DNA of 64,000 nt from Clostridia bacterium (GCA_017532825.1 JAFXIT010000041.1:1-64000), one strand, 5' to 3'; counted from the first letter of the stretch, positions 51,928-64,000 are shown. The notes: a model not told the origin generated them from the letters alone. Program-made: numbers and translations.

Positions 51928-54216
51928 ATGAACAAAAAAGGACAGCTCTCTCCGGCACTGCTTGAGCTGCTTGGCAGTGCCGGACTGGATACCTCCGAGC
52001 TTATCTGGTCGGTTACGTCGGATATGGACGATGAAGGATGTTACTGTACCGCCTGGATAACCTTCGACAAAAAAGGGCTCTACATTGCATTCGGAAGCGA
52101 GGAGACCGTCCCCGGCAGGCAGGGAAAAAAGGCGACAACAAAATACACTCTGCGCCAACTTCGCAGCTTCCCTGCCGACGAGGTCGGCAAGCTCAAGACC
52201 GAAAGCTACCTCACAACCGCCCGTCTCATCGGAGAAAAGGACGGAAACGAGGTCGCCTATACCTATTTTTCGGTAGGTCTTACCGAAAAGATAAACGACC
52301 TCATCAAGGTATGGGAAACCGTCCGCGAGGGCAAGGACCCCTCCGACGTTATAAAGAGCTTCCGCAAAAGCGACGTATGCCCCACCTGCGGGATGCGCTA
52401 CCCCGACCCCGATCGGGCGGTATGCCCCAAATGTGTCGACAAAAGCTCGACGGTAAAGCGGCTGTTTTCGTTTTTTAACGGCTACTGGGGCAAGGTCGCC
52501 ATTATCATTGCCACAATGCTGCTTGGCACGGCGGTCACCCTTCTTATGCCCCAGATCTCAACAAAAACGCTTTATGATAACGTCCTCAACGCAGGCAATC
52601 CAACGCCCGTCGATCAACTGATAGTATCCTTGGGATACCTCGTACTTGCCATAATCGGAGTAAAGCTCGCCTCCCAGCTTCTGCAGGTGTTTTATTCCTA
52701 CGTTACCGGTGCGATACTGCCCTGGGTCATCTACGACATAAAGCTTAAGATCTTCAACGCAATGCAGCGTATGTCGGTAGGCTTTTACACCGCAAAGCAG
52801 ACCGGCTCCCTTATGGAGCGGGTCACGAGCGACGCCAACAACATCTATTGGTTTATGCTTGACGGTATGTCCAGCCTCATAGTCCACGCCGCAACGATAA
52901 TCGGCATCCTCGTTATAATGTTTATAATGAGCTGGCAGCTGACCGTTATCGCACTTGTCAGCCTGCCGATAATACTGGGAGTATACGTTGCCCTTGAAAA
53001 CGTCTTTCACCGTCTCTACCATAAAAACTGGGCACGAAGCGCCTCCCTTTCGTCGATGGTCAGCGACAACGTCAACGGTCAGCGTGTTATCAAGGCATTC
53101 TCCAAGGAGGACGAGGAAAGCGGAAGGTTTGCCGATATAAGCGGAAAGCTCCGTGACTCCGACATAGAATGCTCCAACACAGAGGCCACCGCCTACCCTC
53201 TTATCTCACTGTTTGTATACATAGCCTCGACGGTCATTCTCGCCGTGGGCGGTATCATGGTGGTAAAGGGTCGGATGACCATCGGCACCCTGCTTACCTT
53301 CGTTATCTATCTCAATATGCTCCAAATGCCCCTCGATACCATTTCCTGGGTCTCAAGCTGGTGGGCAAGATGCTTTGACTCGGCACACAGAGTATTCGAG
53401 GTCATAGACACCGAGCCCGACGTCACCGAGCGTGAGGATCCCGTCATTCTTGAGAACTTCCGCGGAAGCATAGACATATCCGAGCTGGAGTTTGAGTACG
53501 AGCCTGCCCGCCCCGTAATAAAGAAGCTTGATCTTCATGTCAAGGCCGGTCAGATGCTCGGTATCGTCGGAAAGACCGGTGCGGGCAAATCGACCATCGC
53601 AAACCTCATTGCAAGGCTTTACGACCCCAAGGCGGGGGTGATAAAGATAGACGGTGTGGACGTTCGTGACCTTTCGCTCTCACAGTTAAGGGAGAACATC
53701 GGCCTCGTTTCGCAGGAGATATACCTCTTTATGGGTACCATTGCCGACAATATCCGTTACGCAAAGCCCGATGCGACTATGGAGGAGGTCATTGCCGCGG
53801 CAAAGGCGGCAAGCGCCCACGACTTTATAATGAAGCTTCCCGACACCTACGAGACAAGGGTCGGTGCAGGCGGGCAGGACCTTTCGGGCGGTGAGCGTCA
53901 GCGCATCTCCATTGCCCGTACCATCATACAAAACCCCCGCATCCTCATCCTCGACGAGGCAACTGCGGCCATGGATACCGAGACCGAGCGAAACATCCAG
54001 GAGTCTCTGACCGCCCTCAAGAGCGGCCGCACCACCCTCGCCATCGCCCACCGTCTGTCCACCCTCCGTGACGCCGACACCCTTGCGGTCATTGAGGACG
54101 GCAAGGTAGTGGAGTTTGGCACCTACACCGAGCTGATGTACAAAAAGGGCGAGTATTACAAGCTCTACCAGATGCAGGCCGAGGCGTTGAAATACGTCGG
54201 CATCGGCGAGGACTGA
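51928..54216 (+). CDS. ABC half-transporter with N-terminal zinc ribbon (first half)
   Basis: 762 residues from ATG 51928 (AAAGAAAGG upstream). Residues 1-140 form a non-membrane domain rich in beta-strands, then a zinc ribbon CPTCG...CPKC (about 150-168), six helices (about 175-460), and an ATPase domain with Walker A GKTGAGKST near 548, DLSGGERQR, Walker B ILILDEATAAMD and H-loop AHRLST. Type IV exporter-like half. The operon with a DUF1854 gene and a second half suggests a heterodimer. Substrate unknown. Confidence 0.88.
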   Translation: MNKKGQLSPALLELLGSAGLDTSELIWSVTSDMDDEGCYCTAWITFDKKGLYIAFGSEETVPGRQGKKATTKYTLRQLRSFPADEVGKLKTESYLTTARLIGEKDGNEVAYTYFSVGLTEKINDLIKVWETVREGKDPSDVIKSFRKSDVCPTCGMRYPDPDRAVCPKCVDKSSTVKRLFSFFNGYWGKVAIIIATMLLGTAVTLLMPQISTKTLYDNVLNAGNPTPVDQLIVSLGYLVLAIIGVKLASQLLQVFYSYVTGAILPWVIYDIKLKIFNAMQRMSVGFYTAKQTGSLMERVTSDANNIYWFMLDGMSSLIVHAATIIGILVIMFIMSWQLTVIALVSLPIILGVYVALENVFHRLYHKNWARSASLSSMVSDNVNGQRVIKAFSKEDEESGRFADISGKLRDSDIECSNTEATAYPLISLFVYIASTVILAVGGIMVVKGRMTIGTLLTFVIYLNMLQMPLDTISWVSSWWARCFDSAHRVFEVIDTEPDVTEREDPVILENFRGSIDISELEFEYEPARPVIKKLDLHVKAGQMLGIVGKTGAGKSTIANLIARLYDPKAGVIKIDGVDVRDLSLSQLRENIGLVSQEIYLFMGTIADNIRYAKPDATMEEVIAAAKAASAHDFIMKLPDTYETRVGAGGQDLSGGERQRISIARTIIQNPRILILDEATAAMDTETERNIQESLTALKSGRTTLAIAHRLSTLRDADTLAVIEDGKVVEFGTYTELMYKKGEYYKLYQMQAEALKYVGIGED

Positions 54217-54235
54217 GCGAAAGGAGTATAAACTT

Positions 54236-54745
54236 ATGGAAAACAGCTTAAACACCGCAAGTATAGGTCTTCTTGACCCTGCAAAGATAGAATTTTATAC
54301 AAACCCCAACGGTTTTATTGCCATGAAAAACGGTAACGAGGACTTCAAGCGTGTCCGCCTTACCCGTGTTCTCCCCTTTTCGGAGCCCTTTTGCTATATC
54401 GCAGTGAGCGATACCGAGGGCAAGGAGATAGGCATCATAGCCGACCTGAGCGAGCTTTCCCAGGCACAGGCCGAGCTTGTAAAAAAGGAGCTTGACTCCA
54501 GATACTACTGCCCCACCGTTTCCTCCATTTCCGAGATAAAGGAAAAGATGGGATATTTCTACTTTGACGTTATGATCGGCTCCTACAGAAAGATATTTGC
54601 CGTGCGTGACATCTCCCGCAACATCAAGCAGCTTCAAAACGGTGCCATCATCATAACCGACGTAGACGGTAACCGCTTTCTCATCCCCGACATCCATGCG
54701 ATAGGCTCAAAGAGCCGCCGCAAGATCGAGCCCTATCTGTATTGA
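54236..54745 (+). CDS. DUF1854 family protein
   Basis: 169 residues. Typical DUF1854 outline: RLTRVLPFSEPFCYIAVSD..EGKEIGIIADLSELSQ, KKELDSRYYCPTVSSI and a late block ITDVDGNRFLIPDIHAIGSKSRR. The family's role is unknown; in other bacteria it also occurs next to ABC transporters, including cyanophycin-linked ones, which I recall. Situated exactly between the two ABC halves, separated by 19 and 14 bp, so it is probably an accessory subunit. Confidence 0.85.
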   Translation: MENSLNTASIGLLDPAKIEFYTNPNGFIAMKNGNEDFKRVRLTRVLPFSEPFCYIAVSDTEGKEIGIIADLSELSQAQAELVKKELDSRYYCPTVSSISEIKEKMGYFYFDVMIGSYRKIFAVRDISRNIKQLQNGAIIITDVDGNRFLIPDIHAIGSKSRRKIEPYLY

Positions 54746-54759
54746 GGAGGTATATAGCA

Positions 54760-56973
54760 TTGGAAACTCCCTCAAGCACGATCTCATACGATCTTAACGC
54801 TGCGGGCGAATTGATACAGGGTACTTTACGCTTTGAAAACGGCCGTATCTCCGTCTTTGAAGACGGAACGGAGGTCTTTTCCAGAGGAATTGAGGACGTA
54901 AGCGAGCTCTGTCAGTATTCCGATATCGGATGCGGACGGCTTGAGCTTTCGCTCAAGGACCCCTCCGACCCCGAAAAGGCTCTGCCGCAAAGCGAAAATA
55001 TATCCCTCTGCCGCTTCAGTATGAGTCATACCGAGGAGGCGGGCGAGATGTGCAAGGTGGTAAACTACTACCTCCGCAACGGCACCCACAGCGTTATCGA
55101 CTCCTCTGTCAGACTCTGCTGTGAAAAATGCGGCAGACCGCTGATGAAGGGTACCGACGTCTGTCTTTTCTGCCTTGACAAGGGCTACATACTCAAAAGA
55201 AGTCTCCAGCTTATGAAGCCCTTTCTTCCGAAAGTAGCACTCGTAGCAGCCTTTGCGCTGATATCAAATCTTCTTTTTGCCCTCAGACCGGTGATAAACG
55301 CCCGTCTGACCGACGGCTATCTCTCCCCTGCCCAGGGTGTCACCCCCGCATTTTCCCCGATAACGGGCGTTCTTGTGCTGACGGGGCTTATGATAGCGGT
55401 ATACGCCTTAGGGCAGACTATCGGAATAATCGGCCAGCGGATGGCAAACCGTGTGGGCTCGCATTTTTCCGACCAACTGCGGCGGACCGTCTACGACAAG
55501 ATCCAGCGTCTGTCGTTGGCGTCGATGGCGAAGCGTCCCGGAGGAGACCTTATAAAGCGTATCACCCGTGACACCCAGACCGTCCGCTCCTTTTTGACCG
55601 ACCAGGGCGTATACGCCCTTGAAAGTCTTTTTATGTTCACCGTTATCTTCGTGATACTTCTCTTTACCAGTCCCTTCCTTACCCTGCTGGTATTCATCCC
55701 TGTACCGCTGGTATTACTGATAATGAGCAGGTTCTGGAAGCACATTCGCCTCCGCTACGACAAGCAATGGCGTCAGGAATCAAGGTCTACCTCGATACTT
55801 CACGACATCATCAAGGGCATACGTGTGGTAAAGACCTTCGGAAACGAGGCCCGTGAGATAAAGAAGTTCGCCTCCGCAAACGAAAGTCTCGCCAAAGTAT
55901 CGGCCTCCAACGAAAAGCTGTGGGCCGTGACCTTCCCCTTCCTCGGATTTTTCATCGGCATCGGTGAATTTTTGGTGCTCTTCTTTGGCGGACGGATGGT
56001 CCTTGAGGGTACCATCACGCTCGGACAGCTGATGCAGTTTGTGCTGTTTTTGGGGTATATCTACACCCCCCTGCGCTGGCTGACGTCGGTTCCCCGCTGG
56101 CTTGCAAACTTCATGACCAGTATGGTCAAGATCCTCGAGATCATCGACGAAAAGCCCGACATAGCCGACGCCTCCGAGCCCGTCGAGCCCGAGATAAAGG
56201 GTGGGGTCAGCTTTGAAAACGTCACCTTCGGGTATAAATCCTATGAGCCGGTCCTGCGTGATGTATCCCTTGACATCCGCCCCGGCGAGATGATAGGTCT
56301 TGTGGGACACTCGGGTGCGGGAAAGTCGACCATGATAAACCTTATCATGCGTCTTTACGACCCCGGTGCGGGGCGGGTCTGTCTTGACGGCACCGACCTT
56401 CGCAAGCTCACCCAAAAGCATCTTCACGACAGCATAGGCGTCGTTTTCCAGGACACCTTCCTCTTTACCGGTTCTATCTACGACAACATCACCTACGCCC
56501 GTACCGATGCGACCTCTGCAGAGGTCATAGCTGCGGCAAAGGCGGCAAACGCACATGAATTTATCATGCGCCTGCCCGACTCCTACAACACCCTCATCGG
56601 CGAGAACGGCCACGATCTCTCGGGCGGTGAGCGTCAGCGCATAGCCATTGCAAGGGCGATACTGAAGGACCCCAAGCTCCTCATCCTCGACGAGGCGACA
56701 AGCTCGCTTGACCCCGAGACCGAGATAAAGATCCAGGAGGCGCTTGCACGTCTTACCAAGGATCGCACTACCATCGCCATTGCCCACCGTCTGTCCACCC
56801 TCCGCAATGCCGACAGACTCGTCGTGCTTGACAAGGGTCGCATTGCAGAGGTAGGCACCCACCGTGAGCTTTTGGAGAAAAAGGGCATCTACTACCGCCT
56901 TGTTATGGCACAAAAGCAGACCAACAAGCTCCGTGGCGAGGCCGCAAAGGCTTATGCCGAGGCAAATGGCTAA
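54760..56973 (+). CDS. ABC half-transporter with N-terminal zinc ribbon (second half)
   Basis: 737 residues from TTG 54760, chosen for the GAGGAGG at nine bases; the TTG at 54742 lies within that site. An N-terminal beta-rich region of about 120 residues and zinc ribbon CEKCG...CLFC (about 125-143), six helices, and an ATPase domain with GHSGAGKST, LSGGERQR, LLILDEATSSLD and AHRLST. Both ATP sites of the pair look complete. Same architecture as the first half, so a heterodimer is likely. Confidence 0.87.
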   Translation: METPSSTISYDLNAAGELIQGTLRFENGRISVFEDGTEVFSRGIEDVSELCQYSDIGCGRLELSLKDPSDPEKALPQSENISLCRFSMSHTEEAGEMCKVVNYYLRNGTHSVIDSSVRLCCEKCGRPLMKGTDVCLFCLDKGYILKRSLQLMKPFLPKVALVAAFALISNLLFALRPVINARLTDGYLSPAQGVTPAFSPITGVLVLTGLMIAVYALGQTIGIIGQRMANRVGSHFSDQLRRTVYDKIQRLSLASMAKRPGGDLIKRITRDTQTVRSFLTDQGVYALESLFMFTVIFVILLFTSPFLTLLVFIPVPLVLLIMSRFWKHIRLRYDKQWRQESRSTSILHDIIKGIRVVKTFGNEAREIKKFASANESLAKVSASNEKLWAVTFPFLGFFIGIGEFLVLFFGGRMVLEGTITLGQLMQFVLFLGYIYTPLRWLTSVPRWLANFMTSMVKILEIIDEKPDIADASEPVEPEIKGGVSFENVTFGYKSYEPVLRDVSLDIRPGEMIGLVGHSGAGKSTMINLIMRLYDPGAGRVCLDGTDLRKLTQKHLHDSIGVVFQDTFLFTGSIYDNITYARTDATSAEVIAAAKAANAHEFIMRLPDSYNTLIGENGHDLSGGERQRIAIARAILKDPKLLILDEATSSLDPETEIKIQEALARLTKDRTTIAIAHRLSTLRNADRLVVLDKGRIAEVGTHRELLEKKGIYYRLVMAQKQTNKLRGEAAKAYAEANG

Positions 56974-57000
56974 AAATCCCGACAAATATCGCTTTTGCAC

Positions 57001-57029
57001 TTGACTTTTCGGAAAAAATGCGGTATACT
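57001..57029 (+). promoter_or_regulatory. alaS promoter
   Basis: TTGACT (57001-57006), 17 bp, TATACT (57024-57029), ahead of the T-box leader. Confidence 0.75.
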
Positions 57030-57035
57030 TTTATC

Positions 57036-57257
57036 CGTTCTTTGACGAAGGTTAACTGTGTCGCAGGAAAACCAAAGAGAGCCGGGATGGGTGCGAGCCG
57101 GTGTTTTCCGATGCAGAAGCCGCCTTTTGAGAATTCCGTGAGAGCGGACGTTGCTTTGCGTTAAAAAGCGTAAAAGGTGCGGTATCCTACCGCATAAATC
57201 AGGGTGGTACAGCGGTCGATTCGCCCCTGCAACGGGTGAGTCGACCGCAATTTTTAT
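57036..57257 (+). promoter_or_regulatory. T-box riboswitch for alanine
   Basis: Contains the T-box AGGGTGGTACAGCGG (57201-57215) and a Stem I domain whose upper helix is GGAAAAC/GTTTTCC (57066-57072 with 57103-57109). A GCC codon at 57119-57121 is in the plausible specifier loop. The antiterminator competes with a terminator (GCGGTCGA 57212-57219 with TCGACCGC 57241-57248) followed by T residues. Uncharged tRNA-Ala should switch alaS on. The specifier assignment is my fold, not verified. Confidence 0.85.
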
Positions 57258-57274
57258 CGAAAGAGGTTATTATT

Positions 57275-59905
<2,631 letters not shown>

Positions 59906-59920
59906 GGAGATCTTCCGAAA

Positions 59921-62098
59921 ATGATAAAGCTTATAAACCAACCCGTAAGCTTCCGCAACGGCACTCTCTCGGTCGGCAACGGCGACAAAAAGGGGACTAT
60001 GGCCTATTCCATACTCTCTGCCCACAACGTCGGGTCCGACAGCGAACACCTCAAAATAAAGTTTGATGCCATGGCATCTCACGACATCACCTACGTCGGC
60101 ATTATACAGACGGTCCGTGCAGGACTTGAGAGATTCCCCATCCCCTACGTCCTTACCAACTGTCACAACTCTCTGTGCGCCGTCGGCGGTACGATAAACG
60201 AGGACGACCACGTATTCGGTCTCTCTGCGGCCAAGAAGTACGGCGGTATATTCGTCCCTCCCCACCTTGCGGTCATCCACCAGTATATGCGTGAGATGTT
60301 TGCCGCCCCCGGACGTATGCTCATAGGCTCCGACAGCCACACCCGTTACGGCGCACTCGGCGCACTCTCCATCGGTGAAGGCGGTCCCGAGCTTGCAAAG
60401 CAGCTCGTCGGCAAGACCTACGACATCGATATGCCCGACGTGGTAGCCGTCTACCTCACCGGTTCTCCCAAAAAGGGTGTCGGTCCGCAGGACGTCGCCC
60501 TTGCGATCATCGGTGCAGTATACAAAAATGACTTTGTAAAGAACAAGGTCATGGAGTTCTTCGGCCCCGGTCTTGCCTCTCTTTCGGCAGACTACCGTCT
60601 TGGCATAGACGTTATGACCACCGAGACGGCCTGTCTGTCCTCGGTCTGGGCAACCGACGGCGCTGTCAAGGACTACCTTACCGTCCACGGCAGAGGCGAT
60701 CAGTACGCCGAGCAGTCCCCGGCAGAGGGTGCCGAGTACGCCTGCGCCATCGAGGTCGACCTTTCCAAGGTCGAGCCGATGATAGCCCTCCCCTTCCATC
60801 CCAGCAACACCTACACTCTGCGTGAGCTCCTCGAAAACCCCGAGGATATCCTCCACAAGGCAGAGGTAGATGCTCTGAATCTTGGTATGAAGGGACTTGA
60901 CCTCGTTTCCAAGGTCAAAAACGGCAAGATATACGTCGACCAGGGCGTTATCGCAGGATGTGCGGGCGGTATTTTTGAAAACCTGACCGCCGCCGCAGAC
61001 ATTCTCGACTCCGCCTCGACAGGTTGTGACGCCTTCTCGCTGTCGGTCTACCCCGCCAGCCAGCCGGTATATATGGAGCTGCTTGCAAACGGCGCCGCCG
61101 CAAAGCTCGCCGCCGCAGGCGCAGTAATAAAGACCGCCTTCTGCGGTCCCTGCTTCGGCGCAGGAGACGTTCCCTGCAACAACGGCCTCTCCATCCGCCA
61201 CTCCACCCGTAACTTCGAAAACCGTGAGGGCTCCAAGCCCGCAAACGGCCAGTGCGCCGCAGTTGCGCTTATGGACGCACGCTCCATCGCCGCCACCGCC
61301 GCAAACGGCGGATGCCTTACCGCCGCTACCGATCTTGACGTAGACTACACCGCCCACAGCTACAGCTTCAACGGCGGTATCTACCAAAAGCGGGTCTACA
61401 ACGGTTACTCCAAGCCCGACGCCTCTGCCGAGCTTCACTTTGCCCCGAGCATAGTTGACTGGCCGGTCATGCCCGAGCTGAAAAACAGCCTCGCTCTGCG
61501 TGTTGCGGCATACATCACCGACCCCGTCACCACCACCGACGAGCTCATTCCTTCGGGTGAGACCTCGTCCTACCGTTCAAACCCCCTCTATCTTGCCGAG
61601 TTTGCACTTTCGAGAAAGGATCCTGCCTACGTCGGCCGTGCCAAGGCGATCGCAAAGGAGGGCTCCGAGTCGATAAAGGCAGAGCTTGAGCTCTGCGGTG
61701 TAAAGTCCGAGGACACCCTGCTTAAGAGTGCGGTATGCGCCTTCAACCCCGGCGACGGCTCGGCCCGTGAGCAGGCGGCATCCTGCCAGAGGGTACTCGG
61801 CGGCGGCGCCAACCTCACCGTCCGCTACGCTACCAAGCGTTACCGCTCCAACCTCATCAACTGGGGCATGCTTCCCCTGCGTTTCAAAAACCCCGACGAT
61901 ATGAAGTCGGTCTCGGTCGGCTCACTTATAGTCCTGCCCGAGGTCAGGTCGGTCATCGAAAACGGCGGAAGCGACGTAAGCGGCTTTATCGTTGAAAACG
62001 GTGTCAAGACCCCCATCGAGTTTACCCTTGACAAGCTTACCGATGAGGAGCGCAGAATAATCCTCAGCGGCTCTCTTGCAAACTACTGCACCAAGTAA
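59921..62098 (+). CDS. Aconitase-family hydratase
   Basis: 725 residues. [4Fe-4S] ligands match aconitase: Cys347 in AGCAGG and Cys408/Cys411 in FCGPCFGAG, with 61 and 3 residues between them. Substrate block [16 protein letters not shown] at 135-150, and a C-terminal swivel domain. It is distinct from canonical aconitase and closer to a poorly characterised 'hydratase' group found in Clostridia. Substrate unknown. It follows alaS by 15 bp and precedes a HIT protein, so co-transcribed. Confidence 0.82.
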   Translation: MIKLINQPVSFRNGTLSVGNGDKKGTMAYSILSAHNVGSDSEHLKIKFDAMASHDITYVGIIQTVRAGLERFPIPYVLTNCHNSLCAVGGTINEDDHVFGLSAAKKYGGIFVPPHLAVIHQYMREMFAAPGRMLIGSDSHTRYGALGALSIGEGGPELAKQLVGKTYDIDMPDVVAVYLTGSPKKGVGPQDVALAIIGAVYKNDFVKNKVMEFFGPGLASLSADYRLGIDVMTTETACLSSVWATDGAVKDYLTVHGRGDQYAEQSPAEGAEYACAIEVDLSKVEPMIALPFHPSNTYTLRELLENPEDILHKAEVDALNLGMKGLDLVSKVKNGKIYVDQGVIAGCAGGIFENLTAAADILDSASTGCDAFSLSVYPASQPVYMELLANGAAAKLAAAGAVIKTAFCGPCFGAGDVPCNNGLSIRHSTRNFENREGSKPANGQCAAVALMDARSIAATAANGGCLTAATDLDVDYTAHSYSFNGGIYQKRVYNGYSKPDASAELHFAPSIVDWPVMPELKNSLALRVAAYITDPVTTTDELIPSGETSSYRSNPLYLAEFALSRKDPAYVGRAKAIAKEGSESIKAELELCGVKSEDTLLKSAVCAFNPGDGSAREQAASCQRVLGGGANLTVRYATKRYRSNLINWGMLPLRFKNPDDMKSVSVGSLIVLPEVRSVIENGGSDVSGFIVENGVKTPIEFTLDKLTDEERRIILSGSLANYCTK

Positions 62099-62110
62099 AG
62101 GAGCAAGAAT

Positions 62111-62452
62111 ATGAACGACTGTCTTTTTTGCAAGATCATTGCAGGCGATATTCCTTCAAAGAAGGTCTGGTCCGACGAGCTGTGCTACGCCTTTTACGAC
62201 ATAGCTCCTCAGGCTCCGACGCACGTTCTCATCGTTCCCAAGACCCATATCCCCTCTGCCGCAGGCATAAACGCCGAAAACAGCGGCCTTGTCGGTCACA
62301 TCTTTGAGGTGGCCGCCAAGCTTGCAGTTGAACTGGGACTTGAAAACGGCTGGCGTGTTGTCACCAACGTCGGCGAGGACGGCGGTCAGAGCGTAAAGCA
62401 TCTGCACTTCCACCTTCTCGGCGGAAAAAAATTAAGCCTCGAAATGGCCTAA
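62111..62452 (+). CDS. HIT family nucleotide-binding protein
   Basis: 113 residues, standard HIT length. Contains HVLIVPKTH and the histidine triad HLHFHLLGG near 98-106. HIT (HINT-branch) proteins hydrolyse AMP-lysine-type or nucleotide phosphoramidates; the partner is unknown. Last gene of the alaS operon, closed by a terminator. Confidence 0.93.
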   Translation: MNDCLFCKIIAGDIPSKKVWSDELCYAFYDIAPQAPTHVLIVPKTHIPSAAGINAENSGLVGHIFEVAAKLAVELGLENGWRVVTNVGEDGGQSVKHLHFHLLGGKKLSLEMA

Positions 62453-62456
62453 AGTT

Positions 62457-62487
62457 AAAAGAGCTCTCCGACTTGGAGAGCTCTTTT
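62457..62487 (+). terminator. Bidirectional terminator
   Basis: AAAAGAGCTCTCC (62457-62469), loop GACTT, GGAGAGCTCTTTT (62475-62487), between convergent genes. Confidence 0.88.
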
Positions 62488-62496
62488 GTTTTATGT

Positions 62497-64000
62497 TCAT
62501 ATTTTCGGAAGCTCGGTCATTCTCAGCTTTGCACAGCCGTAGGGCCAAAGTGTCAGCTCCTTTTCATCCGAGATGGGCTCGGTCGACTCGGGTATCTTTG
62601 CACAGACGGTCTCAAAGCCGTCCTCATATCCCCAGTTTATCTTTTTGCCGACGGTCTTTATCACCACGGGCGGAAGCTCGCTTGAAAACGGAACGTCAGA
62701 TACCTCACGTTCCTCAAGGACGAGCAGATCTCCGCAGTAGGCGTAGTTCCAATCCGAAAGAGGAATATACTCATAGTCGCAATAGGGGAACCTGCGCTCC
62801 ACCCCGTCACGCTCGTACTCGATCTTTTCAGCCGCATACTTTATCGGCAGAGAGAATACAAGGGAGCCGCACTTTACGGTATTGAGGCCGTTGGGGCGTG
62901 ACTCAAGGTATGCTTCGGCTTCAAATTCCACCGTTATTTCGCGTCTGCTTCCCGCCTTGACCTCAAATACGAGCTCGCCGCAGTCCACACCTTCACCGTT
63001 GACCCTCAGCCTCTTTGCAAAGGAGGGAATTCTGACAACGAAGGTAAAGTCGGTCTTTGCTTCTATGGTATAGCACAGTGAGTTTTTAAAGGGATAATCG
63101 GTCTTGAGGGTAATGTGCTTGTCTACGGTACAAAGCTCGGATGGTATGGGCAGACTGCTGATGACGGTATTTCCGTCCTTCATAAAGACACTCAGGGCGA
63201 GCTTTGGCCAGCCCTGGTTGAAGTTGGCGGTGCAACAGCCGAAGTTCGGCTCAAGCCCGAAAAGATGCGCCTCGGAGTTGTTCGTTCTGAACATCGACCT
63301 GCCGGGGAACCTTTGGCAGGCTATCTGGTTGCTCATCTGGACATACTGATGGGTCCACATATCGTCGCTTATGGTTGCGGGAAGGGCGTTAAAGGCAAGC
63401 ACCTCAAGTCTCTCTGCCCATTTATTATCACCCGTATGGGCATAGAGCAGCTCGTAGGAATACATCTGCTCGACCACCGAGCAGAGCTCTGTACCCTGGA
63501 TTGGGCTGAGACCCGAGAGACACTCGTCGCCTGTAAAGGTCTCAACGGGAGTTCCGTTATACTGTTTGAGCAGACCGTAGAGCCGCTCGGCACTGTCGGT
63601 ATATTCCTCTCCCAGAAGCTCACAGCTGACAGCCTCGTACTTAAGCATCATAGCAAGGTTTACTATATGCGTATCGAATCTCCAACGGTTGAGCGGTCTC
63701 TTCCAGAGCTCGGTAAAGTCATTGTAATCGGCACCCTGCTCCTTTAGTATGACCGCAAGCTCTTTGAGCCAGTCCTCCTTGTATCTTTGATAGGTGAAGT
63801 TGACGGCGATAAAGCCCTCGTACCAACGGAAACGGCCCCAATCAAACAGCTTTATCTCCCCCGAGCTTAACAGCTCGTAGTAGTTTTTAAGTACCTTATA
63901 GATTATTTCGGGGATGCGCTCATCGCCCGAGCAATCGTAATATACCGTAAGTATCTTGCTTATAAGCAGGACGGCCCAGCTGTCGTAGCCCTTTCGCTCC
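62497..64000 (-). CDS. GH127 beta-L-arabinofuranosidase, 5'-truncated by the window edge
   Basis: The frame is open from the right edge to TGA/TAA at 62497; 116 complete codons precede the first internal Met at 63651 (WRFDTHIVNLAM). GH127 signals are all present: TELCSVVEQMYSYELLY, whose Glu-x-Cys would supply two zinc ligands, and PNFGCCTANFNQGWPK, whose Cys pair includes the catalytic nucleophile and a zinc ligand. The enzyme releases beta-L-arabinofuranose from plant glycoproteins or arabinans. No signal peptide is visible because the N-terminus is missing. The gene has a terminator after it. Confidence 0.9.
   Translation of the reverse strand, partial: ERKGYDSWAVLLISKILTVYYDCSGDERIPEIIYKVLKNYYELLSSGEIKLFDWGRFRWYEGFIAVNFTYQRYKEDWLKELAVILKEQGADYNDFTELWKRPLNRWRFDTHIVNLAMMLKYEAVSCELLGEEYTDSAERLYGLLKQYNGTPVETFTGDECLSGLSPIQGTELCSVVEQMYSYELLYAHTGDNKWAERLEVLAFNALPATISDDMWTHQYVQMSNQIACQRFPGRSMFRTNNSEAHLFGLEPNFGCCTANFNQGWPKLALSVFMKDGNTVISSLPIPSELCTVDKHITLKTDYPFKNSLCYTIEAKTDFTFVVRIPSFAKRLRVNGEGVDCGELVFEVKAGSRREITVEFEAEAYLESRPNGLNTVKCGSLVFSLPIKYAAEKIEYERDGVERRFPYCDYEYIPLSDWNYAYCGDLLVLEEREVSDVPFSSELPPVVIKTVGKKINWGYEDGFETVCAKIPESTEPISDEKELTLWPYGCAKLRMTELPKI

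Overview
The window reads as a chromosomal segment of an anaerobic, carbohydrate-degrading Bacillota, probably class Clostridia (Oscillospiraceae-like gut lineage). The reasons are a T-box in front of alaS, an ecfA1-ecfA2-ecfT-truA block, a pyrB-pyrI pair inside a Clostridia-type pyr operon, PepF, DegV, a ClpE-like ATPase, lipoproteins with Thr/Ala-rich linkers, and host- and plant-glycan hydrolases (GH92, GH95, GH127, DUF4838 and GH99-like proteins). Codon use is strongly C/G-ending, which creates very long spurious antisense reading frames. No phage, IS element, CRISPR array or rRNA was seen. Both ends cut through a gene.

Layout. 1-5.1 kb (-): two tandem DUF4838 lipoproteins, then pepF. 5.3-9.3 kb (+): GH92 alpha-mannosidase, tRNA-Ala(CGC), a PflX-like radical SAM protein and a methyltransferase. 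9.3-12.9 kb: an orphan solute-binding lipoprotein, and a MocR regulator divergent from an ECF S component. 13-24.9 kb (-): an NlpC/P60 protein, then a long run of a methyltransferase, ecfA1, ecfA2, ecfT, truA, a DUF5711-like protein, CvpA-like, pgsA, a ClpE-like ATPase, a degenerate deacetylase-like protein and a membrane protein. 25-29.4 kb (+): GH95 fucosidase, metA and an AT-rich GNAT island. 29.5-32.3 kb (-): NUDIX, serA and serC. 32.4-34.5 kb (+): two M42 peptidases. 34.5-38.8 kb (-): a GH99-like lipoprotein, a GpsA-like dehydrogenase, a 57-residue membrane protein, rubredoxin and a HAD phosphatase. 38.8-44.4 kb (-): pyrC-K-D-F-E-B-I. 44.4-48.1 kb (-): rhaB, rhaA, a sensory-rhodopsin-transducer-like protein and a membrane protein. 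48.2-50.6 kb (-): a polar amino acid ABC importer. 50.8-57 kb (+): degV, then ABC half-transporter, DUF1854 protein and second ABC half-transporter. 57-62.5 kb (+): T-box, alaS, an aconitase-like hydratase and a HIT protein. 62.5-64 kb (-): GH127.

The genes combine glycan capture and hydrolysis (alpha-mannosides, fucosides, arabinofuranosides, rhamnose) with core biosynthesis (serine, homoserine acylation, UMP) and envelope functions. The most distinctive signals are a substrate-binding protein whose two halves are in circularly permuted order (49774-50577); a leader with a short ORF, a hairpin and a perfect terminator in front of the DUF1854/ABC transporter operon (51688-51927); the zinc-ribbon-bearing transporter pair itself; an AT-rich GNAT segment bracketed by an exact 11-bp direct repeat; and three helically phased TGGT repeats between the MocR gene and its ECF S component.
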